DNA of 42,471 nucleotides from Desertibaculum subflavum (GCA_003576705.1 QOZS01000050.1:1-42471); one strand, 5' to 3'; shown: positions 34,208 through 42,260, counted from the stretch's first letter. Translations and numbers: made by a program. The notes: generated from the sequence alone by a model not told the origin.

Positions 34208-34615
34208 CTACAGGCCCGCCATCCGGCTCAGCGTTTTCCAGGCCGCCGCGTCGACCGGCGAAACGGAGAGGCGCGACTGGCGGATCAAGGCGAGGTCCTT
34301 CAGCGACGGCTCCGCCTTGATCTGCGCCAGCGTCACCGGCTTTGGCACCGGCTTCACGGCCTTGACGTCGACCTGCACGAACCGGCCCGTCGGGTCCTTG
34401 GGGTCGGGATAGGCTTCCTTCACCACCTCGACGATGCCGACGATCTGCTTCTCGTCGACCGAGTGATAGAAGAAGCAGCGATCGCCCTTCTTCATGGCGC
34501 GCAGATTGGCCGCCGCTTGGTGGTTGCGCACACCGTCCCAGTTGGCAACACCGCGTTTCACTTGGTCGTCCCAGGAGAACGAGCTGGGTTCCGATTTGAT
34601 CAGCCAATAGGCCAT
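34208..34615 (-). CDS. EVE domain protein
   Basis: This 135-residue EVE-domain protein (thymocyte nuclear protein 1 type) begins MAYWLIKSEPSSFSWDDQ and contains NWDGVRNHQAAANLRAMKKGDRCFFYHS and LSVSPVDAAAWKTL. EVE is related to PUA/YTH folds and binds modified bases; no restriction gene is fused or adjacent here, so a housekeeping role is more likely. The ATG at 34615 gives the canonical N-terminus. gpsA ends 28 bp upstream, a pairing I associate with alphaproteobacterial genomes. Confidence 0.94.
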   Translation of the reverse strand: MAYWLIKSEPSSFSWDDQVKRGVANWDGVRNHQAAANLRAMKKGDRCFFYHSVDEKQIVGIVEVVKEAYPDPKDPTGRFVQVDVKAVKPVPKPVTLAQIKAEPSLKDLALIRQSRLSVSPVDAAAWKTLSRMAGL

Positions 34616-34643
34616 GCGCATCCTCGTTTGTTTCTTGGCCTCG

Positions 34644-35645
34644 TCAGGTCTCCGCCTCGTCGCGGAATGGACGGGCGAGCAGGGCGGCAATGGTAGCGTC
34701 GATTTCGGCGCCCTGGTGCAGGATCGCGTTCACGGCGGCGGCGATCGGCAGCTCGATGCCGAGACGGCTGGCCAGAGCCGCCAGCGCCGCCGCGGTCGGC
34801 ACGCCCTCGGCGATGGAGCGCCGCTGGGCCTGGATGTCGGCCAGGCTTTCGCCACGGCCGATGGCGAGGCCGAGCGAATAGTTGCGGGACGCCGTGCTGG
34901 AGCAGGTCAGCACCAGATCGCCGAGGCCGGCCAGGCCCATCGCCGTCTCGGTCCGGCCGCCCTTGGCACGGCCGAGCCGCACGATCTCGGCGAGGCCCCG
35001 GGTGATCAGCGCCGCGCGGGCATTCTGCCCGAGCCCCTTGCCCTCGACGATGCCGCAGGCGATTGCCAGCACGTTCTTGATCGCGCCGCCGACCTCGACG
35101 CCGGGCAGGTCGTCGCTGGCATAGGGCCGGAAGGTCGGCAGGCCGATCGCCTGGGCGAGCCGGCGCGCGAGGTCCAGATCGGGCGCCGCCAAGGTGATCG
35201 CCGTCGGCAGCCCGCGCGCCACCTCGGCGGCGAAAGTCGGGCCGGAGAGCGCGGCGATCGGATGGCCGGGCAGCGCCTCGGCCAGGATCTCGCTCGGCAA
35301 CTCGCCGGTCGCGATCTCGATCCCTTTGGCGCAGTCGACCACCGGCACGTTCGGCGCGAGATGCGAAGCCAGTCCGGTAGCGACGCTGCGCAGATGCTGG
35401 GTCGGCACGACCATCAGGACGAGATCCGTGCCGGCCGCTTCCGCAAGATCGCCGGTCACGCGAACGGCCGGGTCAACCGGCACGCCGGGAAGAAAGAGAT
35501 CGTTCTCCCGCCGCGCGGCGATCGATTGCACCACCTCCGCTTCGCGCGCCCACAGCACCACATCCAGCCCGGCCCGCCGGCACACATTGGCCAGCGCCGT
35601 ACCCCACGCCCCGGCGCCGATCACGGCGGCGCGGTGCAATGGCAA
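34644..35645 (-). CDS. gpsA: Glycerol-3-phosphate dehydrogenase [NAD(P)+]
   Basis: This 333-residue enzyme reduces dihydroxyacetone phosphate to sn-glycerol 3-phosphate for phospholipid synthesis. It has the N-terminal Rossmann motif VIGAGAWGTALANV, PTQHLRSV, CAKGIE, ALSGPTFAAEVARGLPTAI, the catalytic Lys in GGAIKNVLAIACGI, and GLAGLGDLVLTCSS. I choose TTG at 35645 (MPLHRAAVIGAG) because GGAGGG stands five bases upstream and the length is right. The in-frame ATG at 35663 lies inside a palindromic repeat and has no ribosome-binding site. Confidence 0.94.
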   Translation of the reverse strand: MPLHRAAVIGAGAWGTALANVCRRAGLDVVLWAREAEVVQSIAARRENDLFLPGVPVDPAVRVTGDLAEAAGTDLVLMVVPTQHLRSVATGLASHLAPNVPVVDCAKGIEIATGELPSEILAEALPGHPIAALSGPTFAAEVARGLPTAITLAAPDLDLARRLAQAIGLPTFRPYASDDLPGVEVGGAIKNVLAIACGIVEGKGLGQNARAALITRGLAEIVRLGRAKGGRTETAMGLAGLGDLVLTCSSTASRNYSLGLAIGRGESLADIQAQRRSIAEGVPTAAALAALASRLGIELPIAAAVNAILHQGAEIDATIAALLARPFRDEAET

Positions 35646-35659
35646 GTAGCCCTCCGCGG

Positions 35660-35743
35660 TCATGCCCGGGCTCGTCCCGGGCATCCACGGCTCTCCGCCG
35701 CACTGCCCGCCGGCGTGGATGGCCGGGACAAGCCCGGCCATGA
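35660..35743. repeat. REP-type imperfect palindrome at the 5' end of gpsA
   Basis: The left arm (35660-35688) reads TCATGCCCGGGCTCGTCCCG and continues into GGCATCCACG. The right arm (35715-35743) is its near-perfect reverse complement, with about three mismatches in 29, separated by about 26 bases. Read on the minus strand it gives MAGLVPAIHA...MPGTSPGM, a translation often seen as a false N-terminus in alphaproteobacterial annotations. It is therefore a dispersed intergenic palindrome capable of a long hairpin between the LLM gene and gpsA. Confidence 0.85.
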
Positions 35744-35784
35744 CGATCTGACGATGCTGGTGAAGTCAGGTTCACGCATCGCCG

Positions 35785-37083
35785 CTACCGCACCCCCGCC
35801 TGCTTCGCCGGGTCCTGCAGCGGGACGGCGATGTCGCCGCGGCCGAAATCGGCGGTCTTGCCGTCGCTGGAGATCTCCTGGGTCTGCGCCACCAGGCGGC
35901 CGAGGGCGAGGATCTTCGGAATCTCGGCATCGGCGAGCGGCGCCATCGGCTGCTTGCGCGCCATGGCGCGGGCGATGAAGGGCGCGAGCTCGGCCTGCTT
36001 CTTTGCCTCCCGTGCCGCTTCGTCGCGCTTGAAGGCCGGCATGACCGCGCGGGCGAAGAGATCCAGGCTCTCGCAGATATGGGCGTGCTGGTTGCGGCCG
36101 CCCTGCTGGACGAAGATCACCTGGTCGACGCCGGCCTCGGCGAATTGCGCGAGGTTGGCGGTGATCTGCGCCGGCGTGCCGATGCCGGCGCGGCCGCCGC
36201 CCGGCGGCATGTGGTCGCGCGCCTGCTCGTAGGCCGACCAGATGTCGGTGCGGCCCGGTATGTGCTCGCCGAAGATGTAGTGATGGCCGAGCGCGTAGCC
36301 GAAGAAGCGGAAGCCGTCGAGGCCGCGCCGCTCGGCCTCCGCCGCGTCGCCATGGCAGGAGAAGCCGCAGACCATGGCGATGTTGGCGTTGACGCTGTGG
36401 CCGATCGGCACGCATTCATCGGACTTAATGATCTCGTAGTACTCGCCGGCCCATTTCGCCGCCTCGGCCGGATCGATGAAGGCGAAGGTCAGCGCACCGA
36501 TGCCGAGCCGCGCCGCGAGGTGGATGGTCTCGCGCTTGGAGCAGGCAACCCAGATCGGCGGATGCGGCTTCTGCACCGGCTTCGGCACCACGTTGCGGCA
36601 GGGCATGGAGAAATATCTGCCCTGGAAGCCGGGATAGGGGGTCATCGCCATCATGTTGGCGGCTTGCTCGACGGTCTCGCGCCACATCGCGCGCTTGTCG
36701 TCGACCGCGATGCCGAAGCCGCCGAGCTCGGCCGCCGCCGCGCTCTCGCCGGTGCCCCAATCGACCCGGCCGCCGGAGACGAGGTCGAGCGTCGCGATCC
36801 GCTCGGCCACCCGGGCCGGGTGGTTGTAGCCGGGCGGCATCAGCACGATGCCGTGCCCAAGCCGGAGGCGCTTGGTGCGCTGGGAGCAGGCGGCGAGGAA
36901 GACTTCCGGCGCGGAGGAATGCGAGTATTCCTCGAGGAAGTGGTGCTCGACCTCCCAGGCGTAATCGAGGCCGAGCTTGTCGGCGAGCTCGACCTGGTCG
37001 AGCGCCTCCTGGAACAGGCGGAGCTCCGCCCCCTCGGCCCAGGGCCGGGGCAGCTGGTGCTCGTAGAAGATGCCGAACTTCAT
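35785..37083 (-). CDS. Luciferase-like (LLM class) flavin-dependent monooxygenase
   Basis: This 432-residue F420/FMN-type TIM-barrel oxidoreductase of the bacterial luciferase family starts MKFGIFYEHQLPRPW and has WEVEHHFLEEYSHSSAPEVFL, RLGHGIVLMPPGYNHPARVAERIATLDLVSGGR and RGLDGFRFFGYALGHHY. The ATG at 37083 follows GGAGGAAAG. Family members oxidise alkanals, alkanesulfonates or aminoacetates; the substrate is not predictable. It is divergent from the DMT transporter 133 bp away, which might share regulation. Confidence 0.9.
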   Translation of the reverse strand: MKFGIFYEHQLPRPWAEGAELRLFQEALDQVELADKLGLDYAWEVEHHFLEEYSHSSAPEVFLAACSQRTKRLRLGHGIVLMPPGYNHPARVAERIATLDLVSGGRVDWGTGESAAAAELGGFGIAVDDKRAMWRETVEQAANMMAMTPYPGFQGRYFSMPCRNVVPKPVQKPHPPIWVACSKRETIHLAARLGIGALTFAFIDPAEAAKWAGEYYEIIKSDECVPIGHSVNANIAMVCGFSCHGDAAEAERRGLDGFRFFGYALGHHYIFGEHIPGRTDIWSAYEQARDHMPPGGGRAGIGTPAQITANLAQFAEAGVDQVIFVQQGGRNQHAHICESLDLFARAVMPAFKRDEAAREAKKQAELAPFIARAMARKQPMAPLADAEIPKILALGRLVAQTQEISSDGKTADFGRGDIAVPLQDPAKQAGVR

Positions 37084-37216
37084 TGCTTTCCTCCGCCGCG
37101 TTCGGGCGCGAGTGTAGGAACTGCGAAGAGCGGCCTCAATCGCCCTGCAAGCCAGCCCTGCACATACGAAGGCTGACAATCGGGGAGGGGGCCGGCAGGA
37201 TGCCGCCGCCCTCCCG

Positions 37217-38137
37217 ATGAACGCCATTCTCCAAGCCGTCAGCAGCCGCTATCTCGCCGTGCCGCCCGGTCTCCGCGGCGTGGGGCTGATGCTGTTCTCG
37301 GTCTTCACCTTCGCCTGCATGCACGCCACGATCCAGCTGGTGGCGCGGGAGGGCCTGCATCCCTTCGAGATCGCCTTCTTCCGCAATTTCTTCGGGCTGG
37401 TCTTCCTGGTGCCGGTGCTGGCCCGCAACCGGTTCCGCGACTTGCGGACCAGCCGGCCCGGCCTGCATGCCGCGCGCGGCTTCATCCAGGTCGGGGCCAT
37501 GCTGTCGTTCTTCTACGCCGTCAGCATCACGCCGCTCGCCACCACCGCCGCGCTCAGCTTCACCGCGCCGCTGTTCGGCGTGATCGGCGCGGCTGTCGTG
37601 TTCCGCGAGCGGCTCGGCCGCGACCGCCTGATCGCGCTCGCCGTCGGATTCGCCGGCGCGCTGGTCATCATCCAGCCCGGCTTCATCCCGATCGAGCTCG
37701 GCGCCATCCTGATCGTCGGCTCCACCGTGTTCTGGGCGGCGGCGATGATGTGCATCAAGGTGCTGACGCGGACCGACAGCGCCTCGGCGATCGCCGCCTA
37801 TATGGTGATCTACCTGACGCCCTTGACCGGCATCGCCGCCTTCTTCGTCTGGCAATGGCCGACACCGGAGCAGTTCCTGCTGCTGCTGCTGATCGGCGCC
37901 TTCGGCACCCTCGCCCATATCACCTTCAACCAGGCGATGAAGGAGGCCGATGCCAGCGCCATCCTGCCGCTCGACTTCACCAAGCTGATCTGGGGCGCGG
38001 TGCTGGGCTATCTGCTGTTCGGCCAGGTGCCGGGCATTTGGGTGTTCGCCGGCGGCACCATGATCTTCGTCGCCGCCAGCTGGGTGGCCCGCAGCGAGGC
38101 CATGGCGCGGAAAGCGAAGGCCCCTCCAAAGCCTTGA
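37217..38137 (+). CDS. DMT-superfamily (EamA) transporter
   Basis: This 306-residue protein has ten predicted helices and two EamA repeats: GLMLFSVFTFACMHATIQLV with EIAFFRNFFGLVFLVPVL in the first, and ILIVGSTVFWAAAMMCIKVL with AHITFNQAMKEADASAILPLDFTKLIW in the second. Such proteins export metabolites such as amino acids or S-adenosylmethionine; the substrate is unknown. ATG at 37217. It is 22 bp upstream of an MFS gene and probably cotranscribed with it. Confidence 0.92.
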   Translation: MNAILQAVSSRYLAVPPGLRGVGLMLFSVFTFACMHATIQLVAREGLHPFEIAFFRNFFGLVFLVPVLARNRFRDLRTSRPGLHAARGFIQVGAMLSFFYAVSITPLATTAALSFTAPLFGVIGAAVVFRERLGRDRLIALAVGFAGALVIIQPGFIPIELGAILIVGSTVFWAAAMMCIKVLTRTDSASAIAAYMVIYLTPLTGIAAFFVWQWPTPEQFLLLLLIGAFGTLAHITFNQAMKEADASAILPLDFTKLIWGAVLGYLLFGQVPGIWVFAGGTMIFVAASWVARSEAMARKAKAPPKP

Positions 38138-38159
38138 GAATCCGGGCTAGCCTCGGGCG

Positions 38160-39383
38160 ATGAACGCAGCCCTGGTCCAGCTCGCGGCCATCATGGCCGG
38201 CATCTTCGTCCTGCAGGGGGCGAACGGGATGTTCGGCAGCTTCCTGACCCTCAGGATGGCGCTGGAGAACTTCTCCACCCCGGTCATCGGCCTGGTGGCG
38301 ACCGGCTACCCGCTCGGCTTCCTGATCAGCTGCCTGGTCTCGCCGCGGCTGATCGGCGCGGTCGGCCATATCCGCGCCTTTGCCGCGATGGCGGCCCTGC
38401 TGAGCTGCCTGACCCTGGTCTTCGCCGCGATCATCGATCCGTGGTTCTGGCTGGTCGTCCGCACCGCGACCGGGTTCGCGGCGGCCGGCCTGTTCATGAT
38501 CGGCGAGAGCTGGCTCTCCGACAAGACGCCGCCGGCGATCCGCGGCAAGGTCTTCGCCGTCTACATGATCTCCAACATGAGCGCGGTCGGCTCCAGCCAG
38601 TGGCTGCTCGGCATCGCCGACCCGCATGGCCAGACCTTCTTCATGATCGCCGCCGCCATGTTCAGCCTCAGCCTGATCCCGGTGGCGCTGTCGACCCAGC
38701 CGGCGCCGGCGCATCGCCAGGCGACCGCGCTCAACGTGGTCGACCTCTACCGGCTGTCGCCGCTCGGCATCGTCGGCGCGGTGGCGGCCGGGCTGATCAA
38801 CACCGCCTTCGGCAGCATGGCGCCGCTCTATGGCGTGAAGACCGGGCTGACCCCGGGCCAGATCGGCCAGTTCCTGTCGGCGGTGTTCTTCGGCGCGCTG
38901 CTGCTGCAATGGCCGCTCGGGCGGCTCAGCGACCGGCTGGACCGGCGGCAGGTGATCGCCGGGGTGCTGGCCGCGGTCGCCGCGCTGGCGCTGGTCGTCG
39001 CCCTGTTCGGCGGCCGGTCGCACCTGCTGCTGATCGTGCTGGGCGCCGCCTATGGCGGCTTCGCCTATACGATCTATTCGCTGAGTCTCAGCCATGCCAA
39101 CGACTTCGCGAGCCAGAGCCAGCGCATCGCGGTCTCGGCCGGCATGCTGCTCGCCTGGGCCTCGGGCTCGATCGCCGGCCCGACCCTGGCCGGCATCGCC
39201 GTCGATCACCTGGGGCCGCAGGGCCTGTTCTTCTACCTCACCGGCATCGCCGGGCTGGTCTTCGTCTTCGCGCTGTGGCGGATGACGCGGCGGCCCTCGC
39301 CGATGGCGGCGCCGTTCGTCGGCAAGACCCCGACCACCCCGGCCGCCGCCGAGATGGACCCGCGCACCAGCGACAGCGACTGA
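38160..39383 (+). CDS. MFS transporter (YcaD-like)
   Basis: This 407-residue major-facilitator protein has 12 helices. Features are GYPLGFLISCLVSPRLIGAVGHIRAFA (motif A region of the N-half), MIGESWLSDKTPPAIRGKVFAVYM, and LQWPLGRLSDRLDRRQVI (motif A of the C-half). The WPLGRLSDR string resembles the YcaD group. The substrate is unknown. It is convergent with kamA, ending one base before its stop; no terminator is seen between them. Confidence 0.92.
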   Translation: MNAALVQLAAIMAGIFVLQGANGMFGSFLTLRMALENFSTPVIGLVATGYPLGFLISCLVSPRLIGAVGHIRAFAAMAALLSCLTLVFAAIIDPWFWLVVRTATGFAAAGLFMIGESWLSDKTPPAIRGKVFAVYMISNMSAVGSSQWLLGIADPHGQTFFMIAAAMFSLSLIPVALSTQPAPAHRQATALNVVDLYRLSPLGIVGAVAAGLINTAFGSMAPLYGVKTGLTPGQIGQFLSAVFFGALLLQWPLGRLSDRLDRRQVIAGVLAAVAALALVVALFGGRSHLLLIVLGAAYGGFAYTIYSLSLSHANDFASQSQRIAVSAGMLLAWASGSIAGPTLAGIAVDHLGPQGLFFYLTGIAGLVFVFALWRMTRRPSPMAAPFVGKTPTTPAAAEMDPRTSDSD

Positions 39384-39384
39384 G

Positions 39385-40563
39385 CTATTCGGCGGCGAGC
39401 AGCAGCGCCGCGCTGCCCAGTGTCCCCTCCGGGTCGTGGTAGCGATAGACCTTGCCCTCGAAATTCTCCACCAGCAGGTCGGCCCCGTCGCGCCCCTGGA
39501 TGTAGTCGGGCACCAGGGTGACCTTGCCGCCGCCGCCCGGCGCGTCGATCGCGTAATGCGGCACCGCATAGCCTGACGTGTGACCGCGCAGGCCGCGGAT
39601 GATCTCGATCCCCTTGTCGACCGAGGTGCGGAAATGCGCGGAGCCGGCGATCGGGTCGCTCTGGAACAGGTAGTAGGGCTTGACCCGGTTCCGGAGCAGG
39701 CCGTGCATCAGGCGCGTCATGGTGGCGACGTCGTCGTTGACGCCCTTCAGCAGCACGGTCTGGCTCGCCAGCGGCACGCCGCGATCGGCGAGACGGTCGA
39801 GCGCCTCGGAAGCCTCCGGCGTCAGCTCGTCCGGATGCGTCGCGTGCAGGCTGAGCCAGATTCGGTGCCTGCCGAGCAGGCGCGCGAGATCCTTCGTCAC
39901 GCGCTGCGGCAGCACCATCGGCACCTTGGAGCCGAGGCGGATGAACTCGACATGCGGGATGGCGCGCAAGCGGCCGAGCAGCCAGCCGAGCTTGTCGTCG
40001 TGGATGGTGAGCGGGTCGCCGCCGGAGAGCAGCACGTCGCGCACCTGGGGCGTCGCGGCGATGTAGGCCACCGCGCGCTCCCATTGCGGCAGGCTGAAGG
40101 TGTGCTCGCCGCCGACCTCGCCGACCAGGCGCGAGCGGGTGCAGTAGCGGCAATAGGTCGAGCAGAAGCCGGTGGTGAGGAAGAGGGCGCGGTCCGGGTA
40201 GCGGTGCACCAGGCCGGGCACCGGCATATGCGCGTCCTCGCCGAGCGGGTCGTCGTATTCGCCAGGCGCGCGGACATATTCGGCGCCGACCGGGATGTGG
40301 GTGCGGCGCAGCCCCTGGCTCGGGTCGTCGCGGGACAGCAGATGGGCGTAGTAGGGGGTGATGCCGACCGGCAGCGGGCCCCGGTGGCGCGCCACGGCCG
40401 CCCGCTCGTCGCCCGAGAGGGCGAAGACGCGCTCGAGCCCGGCGAGGTCGCGGATGCGGGCGCGGAGCTGCCAGCGCCAGTCGTTCCACTCCGCCAGCGT
40501 GGCGTCGGGGAAGAACCGGCGCTTGAAGGCGCGGGCGGCCGGGCTCAGCGGAAATCGGGCCAC
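39385..40563 (-). CDS. kamA: Lysine 2,3-aminomutase-like radical SAM enzyme
   Basis: This 392-residue KamA-family protein has the [4Fe-4S]/SAM motif TTGFCSTYCRYCTRSRL (CxxxCxxC). It also has LLSGGDPLTIHDDKL, RLGSKVPMVLPQRVT, SLHATHPDELTPEA, SQTVLLKGVNDDV and KPYYLFQSDPIAGSAHFRT. KamA uses PLP plus a 5'-deoxyadenosyl radical to turn L-lysine into beta-lysine; length fits KamA better than the shorter EpmB (342), and no efp gene is adjacent. The start given is GTG at 40563, which lacks a ribosome-binding site. A CTG seven codons upstream (40584) has GAGGAG seven bases before it and may be the true start. Confidence 0.9.
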   Translation of the reverse strand: MARFPLSPAARAFKRRFFPDATLAEWNDWRWQLRARIRDLAGLERVFALSGDERAAVARHRGPLPVGITPYYAHLLSRDDPSQGLRRTHIPVGAEYVRAPGEYDDPLGEDAHMPVPGLVHRYPDRALFLTTGFCSTYCRYCTRSRLVGEVGGEHTFSLPQWERAVAYIAATPQVRDVLLSGGDPLTIHDDKLGWLLGRLRAIPHVEFIRLGSKVPMVLPQRVTKDLARLLGRHRIWLSLHATHPDELTPEASEALDRLADRGVPLASQTVLLKGVNDDVATMTRLMHGLLRNRVKPYYLFQSDPIAGSAHFRTSVDKGIEIIRGLRGHTSGYAVPHYAIDAPGGGGKVTLVPDYIQGRDGADLLVENFEGKVYRYHDPEGTLGSAALLLAAE

Positions 40564-40621
40564 GGGCTTGCGGTCAGCGGACAGGGCGAGGCTCCTCGGG
40601 AAAGCCGGCGGAACCTAGTGC

Positions 40622-40648
40622 GGCGGGGCGCCTGGCGCCAGCCCCGCC
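40622..40648. repeat. GC-rich hairpin upstream of kamA
   Basis: GGCGGGGC (40622-40629) pairs perfectly with GCCCCGCC (40641-40648); the loop contains the palindrome TGGCGCCA (40633-40640). It lies in the gap between divergent kamA and the SDR gene, so it is not a terminator for either. Confidence 0.6.
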
Positions 40649-40698
40649 CGTGATGCCGTCTGGAACGGCGAACAGCCGCGGCCGACGCCCCCCACCAA

Positions 40699-40717
40699 CC
40701 TCCCCCGGCGGGGGAGG
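40699..40717. repeat. Perfect C/G-run palindrome, copy A
   Basis: CCTCCCCC, GGC, GGGGGAGG: a perfect eight-base stem with a three-base loop. It is one of two near-identical palindromes 32 bp apart in a gene-free gap, a REP-doublet (BIME-like) arrangement. Confidence 0.75.
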
Positions 40718-40749
40718 CTTCGAGAGTTCGGCCGCCGCAGCACGGAAAA

Positions 40750-40770
40750 CCTTCCCCCGCCGGGGGAAGG
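40750..40770. repeat. Perfect C/G-run palindrome, copy B
   Basis: CCTTCCCCC, GCC, GGGGGAAGG: a perfect nine-base stem with a three-base loop, differing from copy A by an added base pair and the complementary loop. With copy A it suggests a REP-type dispersed repeat. Confidence 0.75.
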
Positions 40771-40897
40771 TAGGATGGGGGGCTGCGCCGCCTGCTCCCC
40801 CGTTGCCGGCACGAGGCCGCCAGATCCGCGATGCAATCCAAACGGACATCGCGCTAATCTTCGCTCGAACACAACACGGTTCATTTGGAGGAAGCGC

Positions 40898-41659
40898 ATG
40901 CGTCTGTTCGATCTCAAGGGCAAGGTCGCCATCGTCACCGGCTCCAGCAAGGGCATCGGCCGCTCGATCGCGGAGAACCTGGCCGAGGCGGGGGCCAAGG
41001 TGGTGATTTCCAGCCGCAAGGCGCCGGCCTGCGAGGAGGTGGCAGCCGGCATCCGCCAGCGCGGCGGCGAGGCGATGGTGGTGCCCGCCAACATCTCGGA
41101 CAAGGCGCAGCTCGAGAACCTGGTGGCCGCGACCCGCAAGGCCTGGGGCCGCGTCGACATCCTGGTCTGCAACGCCGCCTCGAACCCCTATTTCGGCCCG
41201 ATGGTTGGCCTGCCGGACGAGGTGTTCGGCAAGATCATGCAGAACAACGTGCTCTCCAACCTGTGGCTCTGCAAGCTGGTGCAGCCGGAGATGGCGGAGC
41301 GCAAGGACGGCGCCATCATCATCGTGTCGTCGATCGGCGGGTTGAAGGGCTCGGCCGAGCTCGGCGCCTATTGCATCTCCAAGGCGGCGGATTTCCAGCT
41401 CGCCCGCAACCTCGCGGTGGAGTGGGGGCCGAAGAACATCCGCGTCAACTGCATCGCGCCCGGCCTGATCAAGACCGATTTCGCCCGCGCCCTCTACGAG
41501 GACCCGGCGCGCAAGGCGGCCCGCGAGAGCGAGACGCCGCTGCGCCGCCTCGGCGAGCCGGACGATATCGGCGGCATCGCCGTGCTGCTCGCCTCGAAGG
41601 CGGGCTCGTTCATCACCGGGCAGGTGATCGTGGCGGATGGCGGGGTGACGGTCCGCTGA
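40898..41659 (+). CDS. SDR-family oxidoreductase
   Basis: This 253-residue classical short-chain dehydrogenase has cofactor motif VTGSSKGIGRSIAENLAEAG (the Ser-Arg-Lys after VVIS favours NADP), LVCNAASNP (NNAG equivalent), catalytic Ser in IIIVSSIGG, AYCISKAAD (YxxxK) and C-terminal FITGQVIVADGGVTVR. The pattern resembles DHRS4-like and acyl-CoA-associated SDRs. The ATG at 40898 follows TGGAGGAAG; the longer open frame runs into the hairpin region. It is the last confident complete gene before the repeat array. Confidence 0.94.
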   Translation: MRLFDLKGKVAIVTGSSKGIGRSIAENLAEAGAKVVISSRKAPACEEVAAGIRQRGGEAMVVPANISDKAQLENLVAATRKAWGRVDILVCNAASNPYFGPMVGLPDEVFGKIMQNNVLSNLWLCKLVQPEMAERKDGAIIIVSSIGGLKGSAELGAYCISKAADFQLARNLAVEWGPKNIRVNCIAPGLIKTDFARALYEDPARKAARESETPLRRLGEPDDIGGIAVLLASKAGSFITGQVIVADGGVTVR

Positions 41660-41680
41660 GAGAGACGGGGGAGGCGGGCG

Positions 41681-42260
41681 GCGGCGCATCTGTTCCGCCT
41701 GCCTCATTCCGGGCGGAGGCCGGGTGGCCAGGGCGGGTTAGGCGGCGCGTCTGTTCCGCTGCGCATCTGTTCCTCGTGTCGTCTACTCCAGCGGCGCGGC
41801 GCATCTGTTCCCTCAGCCCTTCCTGGGGACAGCGTCGGCTGCGCATTTGTTCCGCAATCGCCCACGGGGAGGTGGGGACGGGGTAGCGGCGTATTTGTTC
41901 CTCGGCGCATCTGTTCCTCCGGCGTCGCCAGCCAGCGCGGCGCAGCTGTTCCGTGGCGCATTTGTTCCTCGCGTCGCCTGCTTATCCGGCGCGGCGGATC
42001 TGTTCCGGGGGCCCGTTCTGGGAGAAACGGGGCGGCGCGTCTGTTCCTCGGCGCCTCTGTTCCTTCCGTATGCTGGCCGTTGCGGCGCATTTGTTCCGCA
42101 GGACCGACCCCGGCCGAGGCCCATTGGTAGGAGCATGGCGTACCCGTTCTGCGGCGCATCTGTTCCCTTGACCCCTTCCTTGGAGCAAAGCGGGCGGCGC
42201 ATCCGTTCCTCGGCGCCGCCTCGTCCTTTCGCCCTCTCGCCAATGCGGCGCAGCTGTTCC
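41681..42260 (+). repeat. Array of a 16-nt repeat with ~51-bp unit spacing and ~195-bp super-period
   Basis: The unit GCGGCGCATCTGTTCC, allowing up to three or four changes, ends or starts at 41681, 41742, 41758, 41796, 41838, 41886, 41902, 41937, 41953, 41991, 42032, 42048, 42082, 42151, 42194 and 42245, all in one orientation. Degenerate copies are at 42135 and 42210. Doublets are exactly head to tail (16-bp offset). Counting doublets as one, 12 units are spaced 41-61 bp, mean 51. Spacers 41774-41795 and 41969-41990 match at 15 of 22 positions, showing a ~195-bp higher-order repeat. The TGTTCC end is the most constant. It is not coding (unit not a multiple of three, frames change), not palindromic, and I know no name for it. 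Confidence 0.85.

Larger units (their letters stand above)
40564..40897. other. 334-bp intergenic region with three hairpins
   Basis: No credible ORF or RNA gene is seen between the divergent kamA and SDR starts. The region is dominated by three perfect or near-perfect GC hairpins (listed separately) and then a less structured segment from 40800 leading to the SDR ribosome-binding site, where the SDR promoter would have to lie. The kamA promoter would lie within or left of the hairpins. Confidence 0.6.

Noticed and set aside
35663..35741. Longer gpsA N-terminus (MAGLVPAIH... or ATG at 35663)
   Set aside because: This leader is the translation of a palindromic repeat and has no ribosome-binding site; the TTG at 35645 has one and gives normal length.
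39385..40563. EpmB (EF-P lysine aminomutase) identity for the radical SAM protein
   Set aside because: Length (392) and the absence of efp/epmA nearby fit KamA better, though the two families are close and this is not fully excluded.
41681..42260. CRISPR array
   Set aside because: Repeats are only 16 nt and degenerate, spacers run from 0 to 45 bp, several units are head to tail, and no cas gene is near.
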